From Bacillus pumilus (GTDB lineage Bacteria; Bacillota; Bacilli; Bacillales; Bacillaceae), in contig NZ_CP046128.1 of assembly GCF_038738535.1 (NCBI RefSeq), positions 2,790,001-2,854,000 of the forward strand: a DNA stretch of 64,000 bases. Direction: 5' to 3'. Position 1 is the stretch's first letter. Every line of letters starts with the position of its first letter. Below, in pieces: positions 1-8,717 of this stretch. The translations under genes and the position numbers were made by a program. The notes under the pieces are model-generated. The model worked only from the letters and a program-made list of their open reading frames with translations, was not told the DNA's origin and did no database searches.

Positions 1-169
1 ATTGAATCTCTTTTTTGAATGAAGGATTGATGTCTTTGATCGGTGCCGCTTCTAAACCGTCTAAGAGTTTAATTGTCTCTCTTTGAAAAATGAAGCTGTA
101 GGCGCCACCCTCTTTTTTCATAACTGCTTCTAATTGTTCTTCTAAATAGGAACTCTTTTTATCTGCCAT
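1..169 (-). CDS. yukC: YukC (EssB-type) type VII secretion membrane protein, N-terminal fragment
   Basis: Partial gene; only about 56 N-terminal residues are present and the rest runs off the left edge. It reads MADKKSSYLEEQLEAVMK and continues with a cytoplasmic-type sequence, as in YukC/EssB, the pseudokinase-like membrane component of the Bacillus type VII (Yuk/Ess) secretion machine. The ATG at 169 follows AAAGGA and lies 14 bases after the yukD stop, so it is the third gene of the yukE-yukD-yukC operon. Identification rests on the N-terminal sequence plus operon order; the domain that would prove it is outside the window. Confidence 0.8.
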   Translation of the reverse strand, partial: MADKKSSYLEEQLEAVMKKEGGAYSFIFQRETIKLLDGLEAAPIKDINPSFKKEIQ

Positions 170-183
170 TTACAAAAGTCCTT

Positions 184-423
184 TCATAGTATTTCCAGCC
201 TGTCTCCTGTGGTGATTCCACAGTCTGACAGCTTATATTCGCCTGAAAACACAGCTTTCTTATTGACTACTCGCACCCAGCCGCCTTCTCGCTTAGGAAG
301 TGAGATTTGTTTTGCCTGCCAGGCGATATGGATGACTTGTTTAATATGTAAATAATTTGATAGTCTCAAATCAAACACACTGCCATCATAATTTTTTAAG
401 TCGATGGTAATATCGATATACAC
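184..423 (-). CDS. yukD: YukD, ubiquitin-like type VII secretion protein
   Basis: A 79-residue protein with the ubiquitin-like beta-grasp pattern of B. subtilis YukD, which is needed for export of YukE through the type VII system. I chose the GTG at 423 (product begins MYIDITIDLK after initiator decoding) because GAGGTG lies 6 bases upstream and the length equals that of the B. subtilis protein. A longer reading from 495 would run through the hairpin between yukE and yukD and has no ribosome site. It ends GDRLEIL, typical of the family. It lies between yukE and yukC on one transcript. Confidence 0.92.
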   Translation of the reverse strand: MYIDITIDLKNYDGSVFDLRLSNYLHIKQVIHIAWQAKQISLPKREGGWVRVVNKKAVFSGEYKLSDCGITTGDRLEIL

Positions 424-449
424 AAATTTCCACCTCACAAAATAGAAAG

Positions 450-484
450 AGCGCCGGCATCCATTGACACACTCGGCGCTTTTT
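450..484 (-). terminator. Hairpin between yukE and yukD, probable attenuator
   Basis: Perfect 7-bp arms AGCGCCG (450-456) and CGGCGCT (474-480) with a 17-base loop. Read with the operon the stem is followed by CTTTCTATTTT, an imperfect U tract, so it would be a leaky terminator or an RNA 3'-end stabiliser. Such an element would give more yukE than yukD-yukC message, which suits the stoichiometry of a secreted WXG100 substrate against its machine. Confidence 0.6.
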
Positions 485-518
485 CTGCTTTTCACACTTA
501 GAAAGGAAATCCCTTTGA

Positions 519-812
519 TTAGCCGCGGATTTGGCTTGCGATGTCTTGGTCAGTGCTTTCAAGTGTATTTGCCGTTTGATCAAGCTGATTGCTGACATCT
601 GTTAGTAGATCAGACATTTTGATGAATGAAGGCTTTAACTGCTCGTATTGATCAGCAAATGCTTCACTAGAAGCACCTTCCCACATTCCTTTTAAATCAG
701 AGATCATTCTATTTAGACGATCAACTTGGTTTAACACTTCTTGACTTTCAACACCATATTGCTTAGCGGTCGCTCTTAGTTCTTCTGGGGTTACGCGAAT
801 AATTCCTGACAT
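519..812 (-). CDS. yukE: YukE, WXG100 (EsxA-type) secreted protein
   Basis: A 97-residue helical-hairpin protein of the WXG100 family, the hallmark substrate of type VII secretion. The W-E-G turn sits in LKGMWEGASSEAF near residue 43, between two amphipathic helices, and there is no signal peptide. The ATG at 812 (MSGIIRVTPEELR) was chosen over the one at 821, which lies only 2 bases after GGGAGG. First gene of the yukE-yukD-yukC operon, preceded by a strong SigA-type promoter at 880-909. The size and sequence match B. subtilis YukE. Confidence 0.95.
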   Translation of the reverse strand: MSGIIRVTPEELRATAKQYGVESQEVLNQVDRLNRMISDLKGMWEGASSEAFADQYEQLKPSFIKMSDLLTDVSNQLDQTANTLESTDQDIASQIRG

Positions 813-879
813 ATTCCTCATTACCTCCCGTGCATAGCCGCCATATAATGGGCTAATCCACTTATTTTTTGACGTTATT

Positions 880-909
880 ATTATAAAAACAGAAATGATA
901 CACAGTCAA
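880..909 (-). promoter_or_regulatory. SigA-type promoter of the yuk operon
   Basis: Minus-strand -35 TTGACT (904-909), 18-base spacer, -10 TATAAT (880-885), about 68 bases before the yukE start codon. This is the best promoter match in the 406-base divergent gap 813-1218. The rest of that gap is AT-rich and holds the adeR promoter near its right end; nothing else is recognised in it. Confidence 0.75.
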
Positions 910-1151
910 ACAAATCTGTTTTTATTTTACAAAATGAGTCTATAGAATTACTGTTTTTTCGCTTTTTATCTAGTATTTAACATTTTTTTGGTCATATATT
1001 CTTAATAAGTGTAGACACACTTCACTGAATCTTTCCGCCTATTGATTTTTTACTACGTTATTATTGTACTATTTCTTTTTCGCCTTCATTCAGCATCGAT
1101 GTGCTTGCTTCTCTGGGCTTTCTCTTTTTTTAAATTTATGGCATTTTGTTA

Positions 1152-1181
1152 TTGATTTACGTACCTCTTTCTCTTCATAAT
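1152..1181 (+). promoter_or_regulatory. Probable adeR promoter with flanking inverted repeat
   Basis: TTGATT (1152-1157), 18-base spacer, CATAAT (1176-1181), 37 bases before the adeR ATG. The -10 is flanked by ACGTAC near 1160 and GTACGT near 1186, an inverted repeat that could be a regulator site, possibly for AdeR itself. Confidence 0.5.
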
Positions 1182-1218
1182 GTAAGTACGTGAAATATTC
1201 GAAAAAGCAGGGGTTTTT

Positions 1219-2448
1219 ATGACAAAAAAGACAGATCCATTCAAGTATAGTCTTGATCGTTTAGAGGATGTGGCAGACCAAATTAGTGATGTGCTCAATT
1301 GCCCTATTACTATAGAAGATACGCATCATCGATTGTTGGCCTATAGCACTCATAATGATTTTACTGATCCCGCCAGAACTTCAACCATTATCTCCCGCCG
1401 TGTACCGGAAAAAGTCATTAATCGGCTTTGGAAGGACGGTATCATTCCTACACTCCTTAAAACAGACGAACCGCTTCGTGTCCCTCAAATTGCAGAGGTG
1501 GGTTTATCTAGCAGGGTTGCCATTTCAATCTGGAAGGACAAAGAAGTACTCGGTTTTATCTGGGCGATTGAGTCCACACAGCCTTTTTCAGAAGAAGAAA
1601 TGGACCTTCTGAAGATGGCAGCACATGCTGTTAAAAACAAATTACTTAACTTACAAATTCGCAAAACGAAAACAGAAGAACGCAATCAGGAGCTTTTCTG
1701 GAAGATGCTCACAGGTCATATTCATGAAAAGGATGAGATGCTAGACCTATTTTTAAGACTTGGCATCAGATGTCCAGACACGTATGCCATCATCATCTTC
1801 CGCCTTCGTGACGAACTCACAGAAGACACAGAAAAAAAGCTATCTTACCTGCTTGAAACAACGCAGCAAGTCCAAGTGCTGTTAACAACTGTTGATTTTC
1901 ACGAATTCATTATTCTTGTCTCACCCAAAACGGAACACCCGCTGCACGATATTAAACAATTCACAAGCGGCATGCTGCAGCAGCTGTCTGACCGTTATCA
2001 TATCCATCACGTTCAAGCAGCGATTGGTGGAATTTACGATAACATCTCTTATATTCAGCCTTCCTATAAAGAAGCACTGGCTGTATTAAAAACAAAAGAG
2101 CGCTTTCCTGTTGAAACCGAACGTTTACACAGTTTTTCTGAACTTGGTATTTATCAATATTTAGATGTCCTCGCTGAAAAACGAAGGGGCTCATCTTACT
2201 CCAGTTATTCTTTATCAAAGCTGGAAGATTACGACCTGAGGCATCATTCCAACCTAGTCGAAACCCTTGAACGATTTATTGACTGTGACAGCAATGCCAA
2301 TATTGCCGCAAAGCAATTAAACATCCACATCAATACATTGAATTACAGATTAAAACGTATTACAGACATTGCAGAAATAGATTTAAAAAACATGAATGAG
2401 AAAATGACCATATACCTTGATATGAAGCTAAAAAACGTCCATTTGTGA
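1219..2448 (+). CDS. adeR: AdeR, PucR/CdaR-type transcriptional activator of ald
   Basis: A 409-residue regulator. The first 150 residues form a GAF-like sensor region, the middle is a GGDEF-like/CdaR region, and the C-terminus carries the PucR-type helix-turn-helix (SNANIAAKQLNIHINTLNYR, about residues 355-375). In B. subtilis AdeR activates the adjacent alanine dehydrogenase gene in response to alanine, and here it again precedes ald in the same orientation with a terminator between. The ATG follows AGGGG. No PTS or membrane domain is present. Its paralogue at 35205 shares only the C-terminal domain type. Confidence 0.9.
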   Translation: MTKKTDPFKYSLDRLEDVADQISDVLNCPITIEDTHHRLLAYSTHNDFTDPARTSTIISRRVPEKVINRLWKDGIIPTLLKTDEPLRVPQIAEVGLSSRVAISIWKDKEVLGFIWAIESTQPFSEEEMDLLKMAAHAVKNKLLNLQIRKTKTEERNQELFWKMLTGHIHEKDEMLDLFLRLGIRCPDTYAIIIFRLRDELTEDTEKKLSYLLETTQQVQVLLTTVDFHEFIILVSPKTEHPLHDIKQFTSGMLQQLSDRYHIHHVQAAIGGIYDNISYIQPSYKEALAVLKTKERFPVETERLHSFSELGIYQYLDVLAEKRRGSSYSSYSLSKLEDYDLRHHSNLVETLERFIDCDSNANIAAKQLNIHINTLNYRLKRITDIAEIDLKNMNEKMTIYLDMKLKNVHL

Positions 2449-2473
2449 AATTTCACAAAGAGGCGTTTTTTTA
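2431..2473 (+). terminator. adeR terminator
   Basis: Imperfect hairpin with an outer pairing AAAACG/CGTTTT and an inner perfect TTTGTGAAA/TTTCACAAA arm, followed by seven T. It overlaps the last codons of adeR. Confidence 0.75.
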
Positions 2474-2558
2474 TTTTTTATTTCAACCGAAGCATTTTTT
2501 AAACATTCAGGATACACTAGACATACAATATGAATAGATAAGCATGGGAGGAATAAAC

Positions 2559-3695
2559 ATGATCATCGGCATTCCGAAAGAGATTAAGAACAATGAAAAC
2601 CGAGTGGCATTAACACCAGGAGCAGCTTCTCAATTACTTTCAGCTGGACATCAGATTTTAATTGAAACAAACGCTGGTTTTGGAAGCGGATTCACTGATG
2701 ACGATTATGTATCTGTTGGTGCAGAAATTCTTGATCAAGCGAAAGATGTGTGGGCATCTTCTGATATGATCATGAAGGTAAAAGAACCATTACCTGAGGA
2801 ATATTCATATTTCAGAGAAGGACTCATCTTATTTACGTACCTGCATCTTGCCGCAGAGCCCTCCTTGGCTGAAGCTTTAAAACAAAAAGGCGTCACAGCT
2901 ATTGCTTATGAAACAGTAACGGACGGAACATCACTCCCTCTCTTAACACCTATGTCTGAAGTGGCGGGCAGAATGTCCGCTCAAATCGGTGCACAATTTT
3001 TAGAAAAGCCAAAAGGCGGTAAAGGCATCTTGCTCGCAGGCGTACCAGGGGTATCAAGAGGGAAAGTCACAATTATAGGCGGCGGTGTTGTTGGAACAAA
3101 CGCAGCGAAAATGGCGATTGGGCTTGGCGCAGATGTCACTCTTATTGACGTAAACGCAGAACGCTTGCGTCAGCTGGACGATCAATTTGGTCATCAAATG
3201 AAAACGTTAATGTCTAACCCAGTAAACATTGCTGATTCAGTCAGTGAGGCAGACCTTCTCATTTGTGCGGTGCTGATCCCAGGTGCCAAAGCACCAACGC
3301 TTGTGACGGAAGAAATGGTGAAGCAAATGAAGCCTGGTTCCGTCATAGTAGACGTAGCGATTGACCAAGGCGGCATTGTCGAAACAATAGATCATATCAC
3401 AACACATGATCAGCCTACTTATGAAAAACACGGTATTTTACATTATGCAGTTGCCAATATGCCTGGAGCAGTTCCACGGACATCAACTGTTGCTTTAACG
3501 AATGTCACCGTTCCCTACGCACTGCAAATTGCTAATAAAAGCGCTGCAAAAGCCATTCAAGAAAACAAAGCCATCGCAGAAGGTGTCAATGTCATGAACG
3601 GACATATCACATATGAAGCCGTCGCTCGTGATCTCGGCTATGATTATGTGCCTGTTCATCAAGCGATCGATGCGTCTTCTATGACAGAAGCTTAA
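2559..3695 (+). CDS. ald: Alanine dehydrogenase
   Basis: NAD-dependent L-alanine dehydrogenase (L-alanine to pyruvate plus ammonia), 378 residues, the usual length. The N-terminus [20 protein letters not shown] carries the substrate-binding Arg and the family signature. A Rossmann segment [17 protein letters not shown] lies near residue 170. The ATG at 2559 follows GGGAGG by 7 bases; the ATG at 2544 overlaps that ribosome site and is rejected. No good -35 is seen before the -10-like TACAAT at 2525-2530, which fits dependence on the upstream activator AdeR. The enzyme feeds alanine into central metabolism and is used in sporulation. Confidence 0.97.
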   Translation: MIIGIPKEIKNNENRVALTPGAASQLLSAGHQILIETNAGFGSGFTDDDYVSVGAEILDQAKDVWASSDMIMKVKEPLPEEYSYFREGLILFTYLHLAAEPSLAEALKQKGVTAIAYETVTDGTSLPLLTPMSEVAGRMSAQIGAQFLEKPKGGKGILLAGVPGVSRGKVTIIGGGVVGTNAAKMAIGLGADVTLIDVNAERLRQLDDQFGHQMKTLMSNPVNIADSVSEADLLICAVLIPGAKAPTLVTEEMVKQMKPGSVIVDVAIDQGGIVETIDHITTHDQPTYEKHGILHYAVANMPGAVPRTSTVALTNVTVPYALQIANKSAAKAIQENKAIAEGVNVMNGHITYEAVARDLGYDYVPVHQAIDASSMTEA

Positions 3696-3700
3696 TACAG

Positions 3701-3728
3701 ACCCGCCCTTTTCATGGGTGGGTTTTTT
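3701..3728 (+). terminator. ald terminator
   Basis: ACCCGCCC (3701-3708) and GGGTGGGT (3715-3722) form a strong stem with a 6-base loop followed by six T. The T tract runs directly into the BirA operator of bioY. Confidence 0.9.
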
Positions 3729-3779
3729 GTTAACCAATAATAAAAACAGGTTGACAAATACTTCTCATCCCCTTAATCT
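3727..3779 (+). promoter_or_regulatory. BirA operator overlapping the bioY promoter
   Basis: TTGTTAAC (3727-3734), 15 bases, GTTGACAA (3750-3757) is the Firmicute biotin-repressor (BirA) dyad with one mismatch. The right half overlaps a -35 TTGACA (3751-3756), which is followed by 17 bases and a -10 TAATCT (3774-3779). Holo-BirA bound here would block the promoter, making bioY biotin-repressed. Confidence 0.88.
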
Positions 3780-3809
3780 ATTTGTACAGATAAGACAGGG
3801 GGAAACATC

Positions 3810-4406
3810 ATGCAACAGAAAACAAGAACCGCTGATTTTGTGCTAGTCGGAATGTTTGCTGCACTCATGGCTATTGGAGCCAATATCACATCCATTGTGC
3901 CGTTTTTGCAGGTCGGCGGAATTCCACTTACAATGCAGCCGTTTTTTTGTGTACTTGCTGGTCTCTTGCTCGGCAGACGGCTTGGCGCATTGGCTATGAT
4001 TGTATATGCCTTAGTTGGAATTGCTGGTGCACCTGTATTCGCACAGTTCTCAGCGGGCTTTGGGGTTATTTTAGGCAAAAGCGGTGGTTTTGTATTATCG
4101 TATATTCCTGCTGCCTGGCTAGCTGGATTCATTTTAGAAAAAAGAAAAAATCCTGGCTTTGGCCGCTTTTTGCTTGCATCTATTGCAGGTACGACCGTCA
4201 TGTATGTGATCGGAACGACTTATACGTACCTCGCATTAAATGTGTGGCTGAATGCACCCATTTCCTATCAAACCACATGGTTCTTTATGATCTGGTTTAT
4301 GGTGAAAGACTACGCATTGACCATATTACTTGCGATGCTGGCACCTAAAATTTATCGCTCTGTATCAAAAGCCACATCCTTTCGAAAACAACAAGCTGCG
4401 TCATAA
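3810..4406 (+). CDS. bioY: BioY biotin transporter substrate-binding membrane protein
   Basis: A 198-residue protein with about six membrane segments, the S component of biotin ECF transporters (BioY family), equivalent to B. subtilis YuiG. It binds biotin in the membrane and can work with the shared EcfAA'T module, which is not encoded here. The segment GGIPLTMQPFFCVLAGLLLG is typical of the family. The ATG follows AGGGGG by 7 bases. Single-gene unit with its own BirA-controlled promoter and a terminator shared with spo0M. The BirA site makes a biotin substrate much more likely than another vitamin. Confidence 0.93.
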   Translation: MQQKTRTADFVLVGMFAALMAIGANITSIVPFLQVGGIPLTMQPFFCVLAGLLLGRRLGALAMIVYALVGIAGAPVFAQFSAGFGVILGKSGGFVLSYIPAAWLAGFILEKRKNPGFGRFLLASIAGTTVMYVIGTTYTYLALNVWLNAPISYQTTWFFMIWFMVKDYALTILLAMLAPKIYRSVSKATSFRKQQAAS

Positions 4407-4436
4407 GTGCAGACATCATCTTCAAGTGGATCATAG

Positions 4437-4470
4437 AAAAAAGAGCCTGTCTTCCTTCAAGCTCTTTTTT
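4437..4470. terminator. Bidirectional terminator between bioY and spo0M
   Basis: AAAAAAGAGC (4437-4446) and GCTCTTTTTT (4461-4470) pair perfectly and give a T tract in both directions between two convergent genes. Confidence 0.85.
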
Positions 4471-4475
4471 CATCA

Positions 4476-5252
4476 TTACTCAGCGTATTGATCTATGATT
4501 TCTTCTAGCATTCCTTCAAGCGCTTCTACATCTTCAAGATCTGATTGACTGAAGCGGTAGCGTACAAGCTGTTCTCCGTCATTATACATTTCCTCCAGCC
4601 ACCCTCGCAGGCCTCTTGCTCTGCGGTCGACTTCGAAAATAACGTCTAATCCATTCTCATCTATCAAAAAAATCAGCTCTAACTCATCAAGCATATAGCG
4701 ATAGTAGTCTGATGTCGGAATAAACTCAAATTCTTGAACAAATGGCAGACGACGCTGGAAGTAAGGTGCTTGTTCACAGTCCGCTTCGTTCAAGTGGAAG
4801 CCTAGATTTCTAGTGGCTTCCAGTATATTTTTCACCCAAGGATGTGCTTCAACAAAAATACGGTCATAGTCAGATTTATCGATTCCGCCTTGGATATCAA
4901 GGTCTGTCACCACTGCAATTTCTACTTTTCCGATAGTCATCGGGGTATCAATAGGAAGAATAAATGAAAACGGAAATTCATGCTTTTCGCCAGGCTGGAT
5001 GATGAAAGAATCCGTCACCCGTAAAGAATAGATGTTCACATATTTTCTACGCTCTTCATCATCTTGCACAATCACATATTGCGTTTGAATCTTGACATCG
5101 ATATAGCGGATGTCCTGAGAGATTTTCCCGCCCTTTGCATGGACAGTTCCCCTTACCTCTTGTCCTGGATAATAAGCGTTTTTCTCCAAAATGGTATCTA
5201 CTTTCGCTGCACCAATCCCAGCACTTGCCGCTAGCTTTTTAAAAAATGACAT
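4476..5252 (-). CDS. spo0M: Spo0M, sporulation-control arrestin-like protein
   Basis: A 258-residue protein, the same length as B. subtilis Spo0M. It has an N-terminal beta-sandwich arrestin-like fold (ILEKNAYYPGQEVRGTVHAK) and an acidic C-terminus (DVEALEGMLEEIIDQ). Spo0M is a cytoplasmic protein that affects early sporulation and cell division; its exact action is not settled. The ATG follows GGGGAAG. In B. subtilis, as I recall, spo0M lies elsewhere on the chromosome, so its place beside bioY is a rearrangement in this lineage. Single-gene unit. Confidence 0.9.
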   Translation of the reverse strand: MSFFKKLAASAGIGAAKVDTILEKNAYYPGQEVRGTVHAKGGKISQDIRYIDVKIQTQYVIVQDDEERRKYVNIYSLRVTDSFIIQPGEKHEFPFSFILPIDTPMTIGKVEIAVVTDLDIQGGIDKSDYDRIFVEAHPWVKNILEATRNLGFHLNEADCEQAPYFQRRLPFVQEFEFIPTSDYYRYMLDELELIFLIDENGLDVIFEVDRRARGLRGWLEEMYNDGEQLVRYRFSQSDLEDVEALEGMLEEIIDQYAE

Positions 5253-5383
5253 CTCTCATCTTCCCCTTTTCATTTTTATCAGCATATATACGTAAGAAAG
5301 AGGAAGAAAGATTCATTTAATTCATACTTTTATCCTAATTATTTTTTCACCTTTGGACAGCAAAAAAATGGAGAAAACATCAC

Positions 5384-5426
5384 AAAAAAGCTTATAGAAA
5401 AAACAACGTTTTTCTACAAGCTTTTT
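5384..5426 (-). terminator. yuiF terminator
   Basis: Long hairpin with arms AAAAAGCTT-TAGAAAAA and TTTTTCTA-AAGCTTTTT, giving a T tract on the minus strand just after the yuiF stop. Confidence 0.85.
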
Positions 5427-5429
5427 ATG

Positions 5430-6758
5430 TTAAAGAATAATTGCCGCAATCCAGCCGAACAGGACAAGCGGTACATTATAAAATACGAATGTTGGAACAC
5501 AAGTACCCCAAATGTGGTGATGCTGTCCATCCATATTCAATCCAGATGTCGGTCCAAGCGTACTGTCACTTGCAGGAGAACCTGCATCCCCAACAGCCGC
5601 AGCTGAACCGATAATTGCAATTGTCGCCATTGGGCTAAACCCTAGGTGTAAACAAAGTGGAACAAAGATGGTCGTAATAATTGGAATCGTTGCAAATGAT
5701 GATCCGATCCCCATTGTAACAAGCAGACCCACAAGCAGCATTAAAATTGCCGCGAGGCTCTGGCTGTTGCCGATAAATTGTGAAGATGCTTTAACAAGCG
5801 TTTCAATGTCTCCTGTTTTGGTTAAAACGTTGGCAAATCCAGCCGCAACAAGCATGACAAAACCGATAAATGCCATCATATTCATTCCAGATGTAATCAG
5901 TTGATCTGCTTCATCGCGTTTCATCATTCCGGTCACAAACAAGACAAGCAGTCCTGCAAGTGCACCGAAGATCATACCTTCCACGCCAAGGCTTTGAGAC
6001 AGATAAAGCTGGACAATCAATGACACGAGGATGGCAAGACCAGCAAAGAATAGACTTTTTTTCGTATACGCTGATTTCTCTACATCTGTAATGTCGCGAT
6101 CCTCATATACTTTTGGCTTACGATACACGAAAAGGGAGACGATCAATCCTAGGACCATCCCCCCAACAGGGATCAGCATTGCATATGGAATATCTGCTAA
6201 ATTCACAGCTAGACCTGCATCCTTCATATTATCACGGAGCATTCCGTGGAAAATCTGTCCAAAACCGACTGGAAGTAAAATATATGGTGCAGTGAGTCCG
6301 AAGGTCATGACACACGCTAGCAGTCTGCGGTCAATTTGAAGCTCGTTAAACACTTTTAATAATGGCGGAATTAAGACCGGAATAAAGGCAATGTGAACAG
6401 GAACGACGTTTTGTGAAAAACAAGATACGATCAAAATCACAAGAATGATCAGTACTTTTGATAATGTTTTTCTTCTTGAGTCGCCTTCTTTTCCTAGAAG
6501 CTTCACCGCTCCTTCAACCATGGCATCTGGAAGACCCGTTTTTGTCAGCGCCGCAGCAAATGCCCCTAAAAGTGCATAGCTAATGGCAACTGTCGCATTT
6601 CCTCCGAGCCCGTCAGTAAAGGCTTCCACTGTTCCTCCCAGGCCTAACCCACCTGCAAGTCCGCCAGCTAAAGCACCGAGTGCCAGCGCAATCACGACAT
6701 TGACCCGCAGCAAGCTTAATATCAACATTAAAACAACCGCTAAAACAACTGCATTCAT
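5430..6758 (-). CDS. yuiF: YuiF, Na+/H+ antiporter-family (NhaC-like) transporter
   Basis: A 442-residue inner-membrane protein with about eleven hydrophobic segments and the duplicated organisation of the NhaC/ArsB-type ion transporter superfamily. Conserved stretches include VPVHIAFIPVLIPPLL and AAVGDAGSPASDSTLGPTSG near the C-terminus. B. subtilis YuiF is annotated only as a probable amino-acid or cation transporter, so the substrate is open. The start was set at the ATG at 6758 (MNAVVLAVVL), after a GGGGG ribosome site; the upstream in-frame extension to 6827 has none. Single-gene unit with its own terminator. Confidence 0.88.
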   Translation of the reverse strand: MNAVVLAVVLMLILSLLRVNVVIALALGALAGGLAGGLGLGGTVEAFTDGLGGNATVAISYALLGAFAAALTKTGLPDAMVEGAVKLLGKEGDSRRKTLSKVLIILVILIVSCFSQNVVPVHIAFIPVLIPPLLKVFNELQIDRRLLACVMTFGLTAPYILLPVGFGQIFHGMLRDNMKDAGLAVNLADIPYAMLIPVGGMVLGLIVSLFVYRKPKVYEDRDITDVEKSAYTKKSLFFAGLAILVSLIVQLYLSQSLGVEGMIFGALAGLLVLFVTGMMKRDEADQLITSGMNMMAFIGFVMLVAAGFANVLTKTGDIETLVKASSQFIGNSQSLAAILMLLVGLLVTMGIGSSFATIPIITTIFVPLCLHLGFSPMATIAIIGSAAAVGDAGSPASDSTLGPTSGLNMDGQHHHIWGTCVPTFVFYNVPLVLFGWIAAIIL

Positions 6759-6864
6759 GGTGAAACCCCCGAAATCCTTTAGTTTACTAATGTAGTAGAT
6801 AATTAAAGTACCAACGTATGTTACCATAGAAAATTTTCTTCGTCAAATGGCGTATGTCCTACAT

Positions 6865-6892
6865 AAAAAAAGCTCCGCCATTTGGCAGAGCC
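6865..6892 (-). terminator. pepA terminator
   Basis: GGCTCTGCC/GGCGGAGC stem on the minus strand with a 4-base loop and seven T, 8 bases past the pepA stop. Confidence 0.9.
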
Positions 6893-6899
6893 TGATCCT

Positions 6900-8390
6900 T
6901 TATTTCTTTCCTTCAAATCGTTCCACAAATGTGGCCAATGACCGTACCATCACACCTGTCGCCCCTGTTGGCCCAAAGCATGAAGGCTTTTCTGTTGTTG
7001 CTGTTCCTGCAATATCTAAGTGAACCCAAGGCGTATCCTCAGCGAATTCACCAATGAATGCTCCTGCCATGATCGCATGACCATCGCGGCCTGGTGAGTT
7101 ATTGAGATCCGCCATTTTGCTGTTTCGTACGCGCTTTTTATCTTTTTCAGTGATTGGCAGCTGCCAAATCATTTCACCGCATTCTTCTGATGCCTCTTTA
7201 AACTGAGCATATAGTTCATCGTTATTCGTCATGACGCCTGTTGTCTCATTTCCAAGTGCCACAATGACCCCGCCTGTTAATGTCGCCACGTCTACAAGGA
7301 CAGAGGCACCGTGCTGCTTCGCATATGTCACCCCATCTGCTAAAACAAGACGGCCTTCTGCATCCGTGTTCAGCACTTCGATTGTTTTACCGCTAAGTGA
7401 CACAATGACGTCATCCGGTTTCATTGCGTCAGCTGAGATCATATTGTCTGTCGAGGCAATGACAGCAATGACATTTTGCTCTGGGCGCAGTTCACCGATG
7501 ATTTCCATGGCGCCTAAAACAGAGGCTGAACCGCCCATATCTGTTTTCATCCCAACCATACTGGCTCTTGGCTTTAAAGAATAGCCACCAGTATCATACG
7601 TGATACCTTTACCGACAAGCCCGATGACGTCTGTCCATTCTTCCTTGCCTTGATATTTCAATACGATGAGCTTTGGCGGTTCGGTTGAGCCTCTATTGAC
7701 GGCTAAAATACCGCCCATTCCGAGCTCTTCCATCTGTTCTTTATCTAAAATTTCAATCTCAAATTCGTATTTATACGCAAGCTCTGCCGCGTACGAAGCC
7801 AGATCAGAGGATGTGAGCATGTTCGGCGGCATATTCACAAGAGTACGGGCCGAATTGACGGACTGTCCGTAGACCTCGCCCACTTTCAGACTCGCCTGAA
7901 TTTCAGCTGTATCATGCTCCGTCGTCGCATAAACAAACTCGATAAAGCGATCCGGTTCATTTGTTTTATGTTTAAAATCTTGTAATTCATATGTAGCTAA
8001 AAGGCAGCTTTCAGAAAGGGCATGGGCTGCATCTTGGGCAGGCAGATCCTTTCCAATAAACGTGTCCAGCAAGACCGAAACCGCTTGCTTTTTATCTTGA
8101 TGGAGCTTTTTAAATAAATGGGCAAACCCTTCTTTTGCCTCTTCAAACGTGTAATCTGATTCCTTCCCAAGTCCGACAAAATAAATGCGTTTGATGCCTG
8201 TCTCAGGGGATGGGAAAAACTTCGAAAGCTGATTTCGTTTAGATGAAATATCGCCTTCTTTTAATAATTCAGTGATTCTTCCTTCAAGTAATTCATCCAT
8301 TTCTTTTGCTTTTCCTGATAATTGGCTCTTTTGAAAAAGTCCGATCACCAGTGTATCTTTATGCTGCAATTCATTTGTCGAGAAAAACAT
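6900..8390 (-). CDS. pepA: Leucyl (M17) aminopeptidase
   Basis: Cytosolic leucine aminopeptidase of family M17 (YuiE/PepA), 496 residues. The metal and catalytic signature NTDAEGRL is present, preceded by the [16 protein letters not shown] metal-binding Lys/Asp loop, in the C-terminal catalytic domain. The N-terminal 160 residues form the regulatory domain. I placed the start at the ATG at 8390 ([10 protein letters not shown]), after AAGGAG; the ATG at 8411 would use the ribosome site as codons. It works in peptide turnover. A TATAAT-like -10 at 8441-8446 on the minus strand may serve it. Confidence 0.95.
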   Translation of the reverse strand: MFFSTNELQHKDTLVIGLFQKSQLSGKAKEMDELLEGRITELLKEGDISSKRNQLSKFFPSPETGIKRIYFVGLGKESDYTFEEAKEGFAHLFKKLHQDKKQAVSVLLDTFIGKDLPAQDAAHALSESCLLATYELQDFKHKTNEPDRFIEFVYATTEHDTAEIQASLKVGEVYGQSVNSARTLVNMPPNMLTSSDLASYAAELAYKYEFEIEILDKEQMEELGMGGILAVNRGSTEPPKLIVLKYQGKEEWTDVIGLVGKGITYDTGGYSLKPRASMVGMKTDMGGSASVLGAMEIIGELRPEQNVIAVIASTDNMISADAMKPDDVIVSLSGKTIEVLNTDAEGRLVLADGVTYAKQHGASVLVDVATLTGGVIVALGNETTGVMTNNDELYAQFKEASEECGEMIWQLPITEKDKKRVRNSKMADLNNSPGRDGHAIMAGAFIGEFAEDTPWVHLDIAGTATTEKPSCFGPTGATGVMVRSLATFVERFEGKK

Positions 8391-8717
8391 ATTTATCACA
8401 CGCTCCTTCAATGAACTCCATTTTTCACATTGGAACTTCTATTATATCAAAATTTACGTGCCTATACGATCATTGCCAGTCTGTCTTTACTTAATGAACA
8501 TTTATATTTTCACACGCGGAAGGGCATCATGAAAAAAGCGATGAAAATTTGTGCAGCCCGCCTGCATTCTCCTCGTTCCACATCTACTTTCTTTAATGTT
8601 ATAATTGAACATGGACTTGGCAGCATTTGATACTGCTATCATTTTTTCATCTTACTAGGGTACACAGTCCATCATTTCGCACCATATTTTTTCTTACAGA
8701 GAGGATGTTTCTTGTTC
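8391..8717. other. Divergent promoter region pepA/yuiD
   Basis: 327 bases between divergent genes. Two TATAAT hexamers are visible, one on the minus strand at 8441-8446 (pepA) and one on the plus strand at 8600-8605 (yuiD), neither with a strong -35. A 34-codon plus-strand reading frame at 8529-8633 has a modest ribosome site but no recognisable content. Nothing else is recognised. Confidence 0.4.

Noticed and set aside
3773-4201. 142-codon minus-strand frame opposite bioY
   Set aside because: Antisense shadow of a membrane-protein gene.
8529-8633. 34-codon plus-strand frame with a modest ribosome site between pepA and yuiD
   Set aside because: No recognisable sequence, no own terminator, and it overlaps the probable yuiD promoter.
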